DNA of 36,504 nt, taken from positions 1 through 36,504 of the forward strand of contig CALMYG010000166.1 of assembly GCA_937873455.1 (NCBI GenBank). The letters are read 5' to 3'. Positions within the stretch are counted from its first letter, which is position 1. The number at the start of each line of letters is the position of its first letter. The notes beneath the pieces are model-generated. The model was not told where the DNA came from, made no database searches, and worked only from the letters and a program-made list of their open reading frames with translations. Origin of the DNA: an uncultured Verrucomicrobiota bacterium (GTDB taxonomy: Bacteria; Verrucomicrobiota; Kiritimatiellia; CAIVKH01). The position numbers were made by a program, and so were the translations under genes. Positions 6,506-15,222 of the stretch are shown piece after piece.

Positions 6506-9500
6506 ATGTCTTCTAGATTTTTTACCAATCACGGTTCTCAAACCCTTCTCGACAAGTTCCGGGGAGTGTTCGAGTCCAACCGTGATCTGCTGGCATTTGA
6601 TGCGTTGGTCGGTTATTTGCGTTCTTCTGGTTGGTTTGCGATCCGCCCATTTCTTGAGCAGGTGCCCGAAGTCCGCATTCTGGTCGGGATTAATGTGGAC
6701 GCGTTAATTGCGGACTATCAAAAAAGAGGTCTTTTATTTCATGGTGCTGAGGAAGAGACACGCGCCCAGTTGAAAGCCGGTTTGCTCAAGGACATCGAGG
6801 AGGCCGATTATGCGCCGCAGATCGAACAGGGGATTCTCCAGTTTATTGAGGATGTAAGTTCCAGAAAAATTCAGGTTCGCGCACACCCCACCAAAAATCT
6901 TCATGCAAAAATCTACATTTTTCGCCCTGATGGCTTTAATGAGCACCGACCCGGTGCGGTCATCACCGGTTCCTCGAACCTTACGGAAGCCGGCTTGGGG
7001 GTTCATGGCCCTGACGCCAACTATGAGTTCAATGTATTGCTGCATGGCTTTGACGACGTCCAATTCGCCACGGCGGAATTCGAGGTGCTCTGGCGTGAAT
7101 CGGTGGATGTACTGCCCAAGGACGTGAAGGAAGTCGCGGCGAAGACGTATTTGGGCGTGGAGGCCACACCACTCCAGCTCTATTTCAAGCTGCTATCGGA
7201 ATACTTCGGCAAGGCCATCGATTACGACCCGAACGCCGCCGAAGACCTGCCCAAGGGATTCAAGCGCCTAAGCTATCAAGTGGATGCTGTGACCCAAGGT
7301 GTGCGTTTGCTTCAGAAACATAACGGCTTTTTCTTGGCCGATGTAGTCGGACTCGGCAAGACGATGGTAGCGACAATGATTGCGCGCAAGTTCTTCTTCG
7401 GCAACGGCTTTCCGGAGCACCGCTCGCACACGCTCATTGTCGTACCGCCCGCGCTGGAAGAAAGCTGGGAGGCCGCGCGCGACAAGTTCCAGTTGGATAA
7501 TGTCCGTATCATCCGCAATGGCAGCCTGCACAAGGTCCGGAGTCCCGAGCGCTATGACCTCGTCATCGTGGACGAGGCCCACCGTTTCCGCAATGATGCG
7601 GCCGGCTCTTTCGATCTGCTGCAACGCATCTGCAAAACCTCCACCCGCCGAATCGGCGACGACGGCCAGCCGCTGCGCAAAAAGGTTATTCTCATCTCGG
7701 CCACCCCGCTCAATAATCGTCCGTCGGATCTGCGCAACTTGATCGCTCTGTTCCAAGATCTCAAAGACTCCACCCTGAGCATCCATAACCTCCAGCGATT
7801 TTTCGCCGCCCGCGAAAAGGAATTCCGCCGCGCTCAATCCGCACCGGACGCAGAAACCGCCCGGCGTGAGGTCAAAGCTATCTACGAACTGATTCGCGAA
7901 CGCGTAATGTCCGAAGTAATCGTTCGCCGTACCCGCCGCGACCTTGCCGACAACGAGGAATACGACGCCGATCTTAAAGCCCAACAAATCCTCTTCCCCG
8001 CCGTCGAACCACCGCGCCGAATCTTCTACCCGCTCCCACCCGAGACCGAAGCCCTCTACGATCGTACGATGCTCTTGTTGTCCGCCTTGAACGATGGCGG
8101 TCTGACTTATAACCGCTACCGCGCCATCCAGTTCCTCAAGCCCGACATCAAGGCCAACTACGCCAACGCCGACCGCATTTCCCTCCAACTTGCCACCATC
8201 ATGCGCACCCTGCTGGTGAAGCGACTGGACAGCAGCTTCCATGCATTCCGCACATCCCTTGTCCGCTTCCGCGAAGCGACCCGCGTCATGGTCGAGATGT
8301 TTCAAAAGGGCGCCATCTACATCGCGCCGAATCTCGAAGTGACCGAATTTCTGCTCGACGGCCGCGAGGAGGAACTGCTCGCCAAGATTGAGGAGCGGCA
8401 GCCTACCGACCCCACGATATCCATCTGCACCCCTGCGGATTTCGAAGAGGGCTTTCTTGAAGGCCTCACCCGCGATCTGGCCACGCTGAACGATCTGTGC
8501 GTCGCGTGGAGCGCGATCAAGGACGACCCCAAGCTCGACACCTTTCTGCGCTACCTGAAAACTGACCTCTTCGACCGCAAGGAAAACCGCAACGGCAAGC
8601 TGGTCGTCTTCTCGGAGTCCAAGGAAACCACGATCTATCTCGCCGAACGCCTCGCCGCCGCCGCGCTACCCCACCGCATATTGACCGTGGACGCTGCCAA
8701 CCGTGCCGCCCTGATGCCGGTCATTCGCGCCAATTTCGACGCCAACATCCCGCTCACCGAACAGACCCATGACGTGGACATCCTCCTCTCCACCGAGGTC
8801 CTCGCCGAAGGCGTGAATCTCCACCGCGCGAATGTGGTCGTGAACTACGACACCCCCTGGAATTCCACCCGCCTCATGCAGCGTATCGGGCGTGTGAACC
8901 GCATTGGCACCCAGGCCACCCACATCTATATCTACAACTTCTATCCCACCTCCCGCGTGGACGACGACATCGAGCTACGCAAGAAGGCTATCATCAAATT
9001 ACAGGCCTTCCACACCGCTCTCGGAGAAGATAGCCAGATCTACTCACCCGACGAGGAGGTGGACAGCTTTGGTCTATTCGATAAGTCGCCAGAGGAAAAC
9101 GAACGCGACGAACGGCTCAGCCTCCTGATGGAACTACGTAAATTCCGCGAAGAAAACCCCGACGAGTTCCGCCGCGTCCAGCAAATGCCCCTCCGCGCCC
9201 GCGTCGGTCGGAAGGACGCCTCCCGATCCGAAAGCAGTGTCGTCTTCATCCGTGACCGGAAACGCGACGGTTTCTTTCGAATCGGCCGCACCACTGCCGC
9301 TCCGGATACCGCAACAGCCCCGGCTCTAACCGGCGAAGAAATTTCCATCGTCGAAGCCGCACGCGAGTTCCGCGTGCTGAATCCGTCCGAGTCCGCCGTG
9401 CCACTACCCGATCACCACCACGCAGATGTGCAAACCGCCTTGCAGTTTTTCCGCGACAAGGTCGCCGCCGCCGCCGTGGCAGACAAGGCGCTCGATGCCA

Positions 9501-9835
9501 ATCCCGGCCCCAATGAGCGTCGCGCCCTCGAGTTTCTCGATGCATTCCTGAATCTCGACCTGCTCTCCGAGGCGGAAAAGGAGCTCATCCGCTCCGCCAA
9601 GCTGGCCGTCCGCACCGCCAAGCTGCAGAAGCTTCAAAAAGACATCAACAAACTGCGTAAGTCGGTCCAGCTCGTAAAGGTTTCCAACGCCGTCATGGCC
9701 GACAAGCTGATCGCTCTGCTGCGCGGTTATCCGCTGGACGACCAAATGCCCGCACCGCCCGCGCCGCAACCCGGTGAGCGCCTGCATCCCGCCGCCCTGC
9801 CGCGCATTATCCTCTCGGAGTCCTTCACATCCTGA
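6506..9835 (+). CDS. PLD-nuclease/SNF2-type helicase fusion
   Basis: An 1109-aa protein. Residues about 1-200 form a phospholipase D-like nuclease domain with LHAKIYIF (H133, K135) and GSSNLTEAGL (155-164), the usual HxK...GSxN pairing. A superfamily 2 helicase of SNF2 type follows: LADVVGLGKT with K285 (Walker A), VDEAH (355-359), ISATPLNN (397-404), and a second RecA lobe with STEVLAEGVNLHRAN and the arginine-finger motif QRIGRVNRIG. The C-terminal 200 residues are helical and unassigned. The gene ends 5 bp before the methyltransferase start, so the two are surely co-translated. It probably translocates on DNA and cuts it, as the restriction half of a restriction-modification-like system. 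The helicase-then-methylase order recalls drmD-drmMI of class 1 DISARM, but no drmA, drmB or drmC is present in the window. No good ribosome-binding site is seen at the ATG. Confidence 0.9.
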   Translation: MSSRFFTNHGSQTLLDKFRGVFESNRDLLAFDALVGYLRSSGWFAIRPFLEQVPEVRILVGINVDALIADYQKRGLLFHGAEEETRAQLKAGLLKDIEEADYAPQIEQGILQFIEDVSSRKIQVRAHPTKNLHAKIYIFRPDGFNEHRPGAVITGSSNLTEAGLGVHGPDANYEFNVLLHGFDDVQFATAEFEVLWRESVDVLPKDVKEVAAKTYLGVEATPLQLYFKLLSEYFGKAIDYDPNAAEDLPKGFKRLSYQVDAVTQGVRLLQKHNGFFLADVVGLGKTMVATMIARKFFFGNGFPEHRSHTLIVVPPALEESWEAARDKFQLDNVRIIRNGSLHKVRSPERYDLVIVDEAHRFRNDAAGSFDLLQRICKTSTRRIGDDGQPLRKKVILISATPLNNRPSDLRNLIALFQDLKDSTLSIHNLQRFFAAREKEFRRAQSAPDAETARREVKAIYELIRERVMSEVIVRRTRRDLADNEEYDADLKAQQILFPAVEPPRRIFYPLPPETEALYDRTMLLLSALNDGGLTYNRYRAIQFLKPDIKANYANADRISLQLATIMRTLLVKRLDSSFHAFRTSLVRFREATRVMVEMFQKGAIYIAPNLEVTEFLLDGREEELLAKIEERQPTDPTISICTPADFEEGFLEGLTRDLATLNDLCVAWSAIKDDPKLDTFLRYLKTDLFDRKENRNGKLVVFSESKETTIYLAERLAAAALPHRILTVDAANRAALMPVIRANFDANIPLTEQTHDVDILLSTEVLAEGVNLHRANVVVNYDTPWNSTRLMQRIGRVNRIGTQATHIYIYNFYPTSRVDDDIELRKKAIIKLQAFHTALGEDSQIYSPDEEVDSFGLFDKSPEENERDERLSLLMELRKFREENPDEFRRVQQMPLRARVGRKDASRSESSVVFIRDRKRDGFFRIGRTTAAPDTATAPALTGEEISIVEAAREFRVLNPSESAVPLPDHHHADVQTALQFFRDKVAAAAVADKALDANPGPNERRALEFLDAFLNLDLLSEAEKELIRSAKLAVRTAKLQKLQKDINKLRKSVQLVKVSNAVMADKLIALLRGYPLDDQMPAPPAPQPGERLHPAALPRIILSESFTS

Positions 9836-9840
9836 ACACC

Positions 9841-12800
9841 ATGACCCGCGCCGAAATCCAGACCGCCCTCCAGTTGCCCTACCAGCGCAAACGCTGGCTC
9901 GACCTGCTTGCCCAGATACTGCCGCACACTCAGGCCTTTGCCACGCCCCAGTTGCTGGCATCGCCCGGTCCGGACATCGTTTCCGCATGGCACCTCGCCA
10001 CCATCCCGCTCGCCGACGGCAAAAACGTCGCTGTACTTGAAGTTGAAGTGTCTGGCCGCGTTGACCTGCTGCGCAACCGCGTCGGTCTGCGCAACCTCGT
10101 CGCCGGCTACATCGACCAGGACAAAGCCCACGCCGTAATCGGCCTGTTCCGTGGTAGTGGTAGCGAGGACGCGGATTATCGCCTGTCCTTTGTCGCCCGC
10201 AGCAGCGAATTCTCCGCCGACGGGGCGCTCTCCCGCACCGAGACCGACAAGCGCCGTTACACCTACATCCTCGGCCGCGGTCAGCCTTGCCGCACCCCGG
10301 CGGAACGACTCGACGGACTCCGTCTCAAGGGCGCTGCGGCAATACTCGACGACCTGCTCGCCGCCTTCAAAGTCGAACCGCTGTTTAAGGAGTTCTTTAA
10401 AGACTACGGCCGCGTCTTCGGCGAAGTCGAAGCCCTCGTCCGGCCCACATTGCCCGATCCAGAAACGCTCCGCCTGTTCACCCAACGACTCTTCAACCGC
10501 CTCATGTTCCTGGCCTTCATCGAACGCAAAGGCTGGTTGCGCTTTGGTCCCCACACCGACTACCTCGCCGCGCTCGCCCGCCACTACGACGAATGCCGAA
10601 GCGCCCATACCAATTTCTACCGCGACCACCTCGTCCCGCTTTTCTTCGAGGGCCTCAACCAGCCCGACCGTCCGGCTGGCCACGCCGACCCGCGCTTCGG
10701 GTCCGTTCCGTACCTCAACGGTGGACTGTTCGAGAAGGCCGAAGATGGCACCGACGACCTGCCCGGCCTTGTCGTACCCGACGCCGCGCTTGCCGCCATC
10801 CAGGCCCAGTTGTTCGACCGCTACAACTTCACCGTCGCCGAAAGCACGCCGCTTGATGTCGAAGTCGCCGTCGATCCGGAAATGCTCGGCAAGGTCTTCG
10901 AGGAACTCGTCACCGGCCGTCACGAACAGGGCAGCTACTACACCCCCAAGCCCATTGTCTCCTTCATGGGCCGCGCCGCCATCGTCGAATACCTCGCCAC
11001 CCGCTGTCCCGGCGAGGACCGCGCCGCGCTGGAAGCCTTCGTCCACGACCACGTCAGCAAGGATCTGCGCGACGCCGAAGCCATCCTCGCCGCCCTGCGT
11101 CGGGTCACCGTCTGTGATCCGGCCTGCGGGTCCGGCGCTTACCTGCTCGGCATGCTCCATGAACTGCTGGACCTGCGCACCTGCCTGTTCCAGACCACGC
11201 ACAAACTCGACGCCCTTACCGCCCACGCCCGCAAACTCGAAATTATCGAGCGCAATCTCTACGGCGTGGACCTCGACCCCTTCGCCGTCCACATCGCCCG
11301 CCTGCGCCTCTGGCTATCCCTCGCCGTGGAATACGATGGCCATGACACTCCGCCCGCGCTCCCCAACCTCGATTTCAAAATCGAACAAGGCGACTCCCTG
11401 GCCGGCCTCGCGCCCGCCGATGTGCTCAACAGCGAAAGTTCGCTCGGCATTATCCGCCCCACCGTCATTGAATTCCGCAAGGTCAAGGCCGACTACCTGC
11501 GCGCCCACGGCGAACGCAAGGCGGCCTTGCGCGGCAAGATCGCCGAGCTCAAGGCCACCCTTCACGGCTGGCTCGCCACCGAGGGCCCGGCCAACGCCTT
11601 CCAGTGGGCCATCGAATTTGCTGAAGTCTTCCTGCCCGAACCCGCGCCCGCTTCGATCACCGGCGACCTCAACCTCGGCGACGAACTCGCCGCCCCGCCC
11701 GCGCCCGGCGGCTTCGACATCGTCGTCGCCAATCCGCCGTATGTGCGAATGGAACTCATCAAGCCGCAGAAACCGATCCTCCGGAAACGCTTCCCCCATG
11801 TCCACGCCGAGCGCGCCGATCTTTACGTGTACTTCTACGCCCGCGCCCACCAACTGCTGCGTCCCGGCGGCGTCGCCGCCTTCATCTCGTCCAACAAATG
11901 GCTGCGCGCCGGCTACGGCGAACCCCTCCGCCAGCACCTGCTCGACGCGCAGGCCTTCCCGCTCATCATGGATTTCGGGGACCAACCAGTATTCGAATCC
12001 GCCACCGCCTATCCGTGCATCTTCATCTGGAAAAACGAAGCGCGAGGTCAGTCGGCGACGCATTGGGCGAGCGTGAAGGAATTGGACGCTTGCTATGCCG
12101 AGGGCGTCCGGGCTCATTTTCTGCGCGTTGAGCAATCGGTTCCCGCGGCGCAGTTCGGCCCGGGTATGCCGCGTTTGGCGACCAACGCAACCGCCGATCT
12201 CCGGGGGAGAATGGGGGGAAGCGGCATCCCTCTTCGCGAATTTCTAAAAGGACCTGTCTGCCGGGGTGTTGTCACAGGACTAAATGGAGCGTTCATCATC
12301 CCGCAATCCAAGCGCGATGAACTCGTAGCCGCGACACCCGCCGTCGCCGAGATCATCAAGCCGCTCGTTGAAGGAGACAACGTTCGTCGCTTTGAGATTC
12401 AGTATCGCGGACAGTTCCTGATCTACACGTACCACGGCATTGATATCGGACGCTTCCCCAGCGTCAGGGAACACCTTCGGCCCTATAAGACGAAGCTCGA
12501 AGCCCGCGCTACGCAGCAGGCGTGGTACGAACTTCAACAGCCGCAAATGGCGTATCGAGACCATTTCGCCGGGCCGAAGATCATCTATCCCGATATCGGC
12601 AAAGAACTCCGCTTCGCCGTGGACACAACGGGGTATTTCGGAGCAAACACGACGTATTTTCTGCCCATTGCGGACTGGTTCGTTTGCGCAGTCCTGAATT
12701 CGGTCGCCGTGCGCCAGTGGATTGAGGGCAGTCTCAACGATCTACGCGGTGGCTACCTCCGCTTCTTTGGCCAGCACATGGAGCAGATCCCCATCCCCGA

Positions 12801-13878
12801 CGCCCCGACTGCGGAGCGGGCGGTGGTGGCGGGGTTGGCGGAGCGGGCGCAGGAATTGCACGGGCAGCGGCGGGCGCGGGTGGAGGCGTTTCTGCGGGCG
12901 TTGGGGCTGGACCCGGCGGAGAGCACGTCGCGCAATCCGCTGGAACAGCCTTGGAGCCTGACCCCGTCCGATTTCGCCAAGCGGTCCAAGCCGTACCTGA
13001 CCCTGGCCCGCGAAAAGCCCCAGCGTCTTTACGAATCCGCCCGCGACGAAACCGCCACGCTCACCGAACAGATCGCCCAAATCGAATCGGAAATCGACGC
13101 CCGTGTCGCCACGCTCTACGGCCTCGATGCCGAGGACCAGCGCTGGGCGGCCAAGTCCGCATCCGCCGCGCGACCGGACGATAAGGACACGCTCTTCTTC
13201 AGCGTCCTCGGCGGCCTCAAGGAGCGCGCCGCTTACTTCTCGTTCAAAGCCATCCAGACCGCCGCGAACGATGCGGAACTGGAGTTGGGCGACGGCTCCC
13301 TCAAGGTCTATTTGAACAAAGCGGTTAAACAGGGCCTGCTCCACGATGCGGGTCGGGGCTGGTATTCCCGGCTTGGCGAGCCGGTGCGGCTGGACCCGCA
13401 ACCCGTGGCCCGGCTGATTCGCGCCACGAAAAAGGCCTTCCCATTGCTGGACTTCTCCGTTTGGAGCACGGCCCAGCTCAATCCGTGGATGCACCACCTG
13501 TTGGCCCAACCGGTGCATTTTCTTTACGTGAACCGCGACGACATCGAATCGGTGGCCGAAACCCTGAGCGGCCAGGGGTGGGACGTGGCCGAAAACCCCA
13601 CGCCGACCCAGGGCGGAAAGGCTGTCCGTCCCGGCGAGAAGATGGTCGTCATCCGCCCCATACACTCCAAACAACCCGCCCCGAATGAACACCAATCCGC
13701 CATTGAACACATGCTGGTGGACCTCCTCATCGAGACCGGGAACCTGGGCCTGATGGATACCAGCGAGGCTCGCGGCACCATCGCCCGGATTCTGGATGTG
13801 TCGCTTATCCAACTCGCTTCGCTTCAAAACTTTGCCGATCACAGGGGTGTCGACTTGGCTTTCTTGTCGTTGAGTTAA
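9841..13878 (+). CDS. Eco57I-type adenine methyltransferase fused to a C-terminal AbiEi/DUF6577-like antitoxin domain
   Basis: A 1345-aa protein. Residues 1-400 form an N-terminal domain (VAVLEVEV near 61, GSYYTPKPIV near 361). The N6-adenine methyltransferase core has the AdoMet motif DPACGSG (426-432) and the catalytic NPPY (631-634). A target-recognition region spans about 700-1000. The typical closing segment of type IIG-like enzymes, IAQIESEIDARVATLYGL, lies at about 1078-1095. The protein should end there, but continues in frame for about 230 residues (1115-1345). This extension has a winged-helix-like start (LFFSVLGGLKER...VYLNKAVKQGLLHDAGRGWY) and then FSVWSTAQLNPWMHH, FLYVNRDDIESV, VIRPIHSKQPAP and IEHMLVDLLIE. 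These match the pattern I recall for DUF6577/AbiEi-type antitoxins paired with AbiEii. The gene for such a toxin follows 49 bp downstream. No PD-(D/E)xK nuclease is evident, so cleavage would rest with the PLD-helicase. Confidence 0.9.
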   Translation: MTRAEIQTALQLPYQRKRWLDLLAQILPHTQAFATPQLLASPGPDIVSAWHLATIPLADGKNVAVLEVEVSGRVDLLRNRVGLRNLVAGYIDQDKAHAVIGLFRGSGSEDADYRLSFVARSSEFSADGALSRTETDKRRYTYILGRGQPCRTPAERLDGLRLKGAAAILDDLLAAFKVEPLFKEFFKDYGRVFGEVEALVRPTLPDPETLRLFTQRLFNRLMFLAFIERKGWLRFGPHTDYLAALARHYDECRSAHTNFYRDHLVPLFFEGLNQPDRPAGHADPRFGSVPYLNGGLFEKAEDGTDDLPGLVVPDAALAAIQAQLFDRYNFTVAESTPLDVEVAVDPEMLGKVFEELVTGRHEQGSYYTPKPIVSFMGRAAIVEYLATRCPGEDRAALEAFVHDHVSKDLRDAEAILAALRRVTVCDPACGSGAYLLGMLHELLDLRTCLFQTTHKLDALTAHARKLEIIERNLYGVDLDPFAVHIARLRLWLSLAVEYDGHDTPPALPNLDFKIEQGDSLAGLAPADVLNSESSLGIIRPTVIEFRKVKADYLRAHGERKAALRGKIAELKATLHGWLATEGPANAFQWAIEFAEVFLPEPAPASITGDLNLGDELAAPPAPGGFDIVVANPPYVRMELIKPQKPILRKRFPHVHAERADLYVYFYARAHQLLRPGGVAAFISSNKWLRAGYGEPLRQHLLDAQAFPLIMDFGDQPVFESATAYPCIFIWKNEARGQSATHWASVKELDACYAEGVRAHFLRVEQSVPAAQFGPGMPRLATNATADLRGRMGGSGIPLREFLKGPVCRGVVTGLNGAFIIPQSKRDELVAATPAVAEIIKPLVEGDNVRRFEIQYRGQFLIYTYHGIDIGRFPSVREHLRPYKTKLEARATQQAWYELQQPQMAYRDHFAGPKIIYPDIGKELRFAVDTTGYFGANTTYFLPIADWFVCAVLNSVAVRQWIEGSLNDLRGGYLRFFGQHMEQIPIPDAPTAERAVVAGLAERAQELHGQRRARVEAFLRALGLDPAESTSRNPLEQPWSLTPSDFAKRSKPYLTLAREKPQRLYESARDETATLTEQIAQIESEIDARVATLYGLDAEDQRWAAKSASAARPDDKDTLFFSVLGGLKERAAYFSFKAIQTAANDAELELGDGSLKVYLNKAVKQGLLHDAGRGWYSRLGEPVRLDPQPVARLIRATKKAFPLLDFSVWSTAQLNPWMHHLLAQPVHFLYVNRDDIESVAETLSGQGWDVAENPTPTQGGKAVRPGEKMVVIRPIHSKQPAPNEHQSAIEHMLVDLLIETGNLGLMDTSEARGTIARILDVSLIQLASLQNFADHRGVDLAFLSLS

Positions 13879-13927
13879 CTAACGACAAAAAATAGAAATA
13901 ATTGGCGTTGGTAAACTGACAACAAGA

Positions 13928-15037
13928 ATGTTTCCGGCTGAATATCAAACAGCAGAATGGATTGGTCGCCAGCGACTTGCGCTTGGTCGGTGCGACCCTG
14001 GCATCCTCGAAAAGTGCGTCCTCGCCCTCACGCTGCTGGGTCGGTTGGTCGAAACCGGTCTGCCATTTCTGTTCAAAGGCGGCACCAGCCTCCTGCTGCA
14101 TTTACCCGAGCCCCGCCGCCTGTCCCGCGACATCGACATCGTCTGCGGCGAATCCGCGGAAAAGGTGGACGCCGCGCTGGAGGAAGTGGGAAGACAGGCT
14201 CCGTTCATCCGCCATGAACCTGATCCCCGGGACGACACCCGGATGCCGCGCCGCCGACATTTCAAGTTTTTCTACCGGTCCGCCCTCAAAGGAAATGCCG
14301 AGTCGGAAGTTCTCTTGGATGTGGTCGAAGAGGCACACGAAGCCCACGATGCGGTGATGCGACCGATTCGCACCAACGTATTGATACCCGAGCGCGAGAT
14401 TTTGGTGCGGGTGCCCACGGTCGAAAGCCTGCTCGGTGACAAGCTGACCGCCTTCGCGCCGAACACTGTAGGCGTCCGTCTGCGGCGTCCGGATGGCTTA
14501 CCCGGCGACGTACAGCAAGTCGCCAAACAACTCTTCGACGTCGGCGTGCTGATGGACGTAGCGACCGACTTCGATGCAGTGGCCCGTACCTACGATCAGG
14601 TGCATTCGCTGGAAAATGGCTACCGGGGCGGGAACCACACGCGGGAGGCGTCACTGGATGACACCATCAACGCGTGCCTCGCCATCATGGCCCGTAAGAA
14701 AGTGCAACTGGATCAGTATCCCGACGCGCCACTACTCCACGACGGCTTCGAGCGCATGAAGGGCCACCTGACGTGGCCCGCCTTCTCGAACACCGAAGCC
14801 CGGCGCACCTTGGCCGCCAAAGCCGCCGCGCTGGCCGCGCATCTAAAGGCCGGCGTCCCATTCGATTTCATTGCCAATCGCTACTCCGCCAGCGCCGAGC
14901 AACTTGCCCATCTCAAAGCCACTTCCCTGAACGGCACGCCGCATAGTTGGCTTGAGGGCGTGCGGTCAACCAATCCCGAAAGTTATCACTACTGGGTTGC
15001 TACGATGCGGGCTTTGGGTCATTTGCCAGCGGTGTAA
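13928..15037 (+). CDS. AbiEii/AbiGii-family nucleotidyltransferase toxin
   Basis: A 369-aa protein of the AbiEii family, nucleotidyltransferases that in studied cases modify tRNA and arrest growth. The motifs are FKGGTSLLLHL (K50, G51, G52, S54), LSRDIDIV with D68 and D70 as metal-binding acids, LLDVVEE with D131, ESLLGDKLTAFAPNT with K172, and KQLFDVGVL (200-208). The family usually comes as a two-gene AbiEi-AbiEii operon. Here no separate antitoxin gene exists and the AbiEi-like part is the tail of the methyltransferase just upstream. The 49-bp gap holds no terminator. It is somewhat longer than many relatives. No strong ribosome-binding site precedes the ATG, so the start could be debated. 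Confidence 0.9.
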   Translation: MFPAEYQTAEWIGRQRLALGRCDPGILEKCVLALTLLGRLVETGLPFLFKGGTSLLLHLPEPRRLSRDIDIVCGESAEKVDAALEEVGRQAPFIRHEPDPRDDTRMPRRRHFKFFYRSALKGNAESEVLLDVVEEAHEAHDAVMRPIRTNVLIPEREILVRVPTVESLLGDKLTAFAPNTVGVRLRRPDGLPGDVQQVAKQLFDVGVLMDVATDFDAVARTYDQVHSLENGYRGGNHTREASLDDTINACLAIMARKKVQLDQYPDAPLLHDGFERMKGHLTWPAFSNTEARRTLAAKAAALAAHLKAGVPFDFIANRYSASAEQLAHLKATSLNGTPHSWLEGVRSTNPESYHYWVATMRALGHLPAV

Positions 15038-15092
15038 CCGGCGAACACAATGAGCCGGAATCGAAGTTCCAATGCCTGGAAAAAGGACCGGC

Positions 15093-15119
15093 AAAAAGTT
15101 CCAATCATTGGAACTTTTT
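15093..15119. terminator. Perfect palindrome, candidate bidirectional terminator
   Basis: Two 13-nt arms, AAAAAGTTCCAAT (15093-15105) and ATTGGAACTTTTT (15107-15119), surround a single C. It lies between the convergent ends of the AbiEii gene and the giant protease gene, and each strand ends in a T run, so it could terminate from both sides. A related imperfect copy, TTCCAATGCCTGGAA, lies just before it (about 15067-15081). The same sequence core occurs twice at 2190-2240. Confidence 0.6.
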
Positions 15120-15137
15120 GTTCGGCGTGTGGGGATC

Positions 15138-15197
15138 CCACCGCCTAACGGCGGCGGCTACGGATGATGCCTGGTAGCTGCGTCCGTTAGGATGTGG
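15138..15197. repeat. Tail-out pair of REP-like hairpins
   Basis: Two 24-nt units face each other with their GTAG heads inside: 15138-15161 on the minus strand and 15174-15197 on the plus strand, 12 nt apart. The minus unit folds as CCGCCGCC/GGCGGTGG around GTTA. The plus unit folds as CTGCGTCC/GGATGTGG around GTTA using several G-T pairs. They are the same two hairpin variants as at 2008-2086, but arranged the opposite way round. Confidence 0.6.
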
Positions 15198-15222
15198 TCC
15201 CGGCTGGATGCGAACTCAATAT

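Noticed and set aside
9727..11292. Minus-strand frames across the helicase and methylase genes (also 7268-8305, 11314-12135, 12742-13842)
   Set aside because: No domains or ribosome-binding sites; they are shadows of the plus-strand genes.
10151..12076. A 641-aa plus-strand frame inside the methyltransferase gene
   Set aside because: Ser/Pro/Thr/Arg-rich low-complexity translation in the +1 frame of a gene with intact methylase motifs.
6506..13878. Calling the locus a complete DISARM or BREX system
   Set aside because: Only a helicase and a methylase are present. The core drmA/drmB/drmC or brxL/pglZ-type genes are not in the window, so only similarity is claimed.
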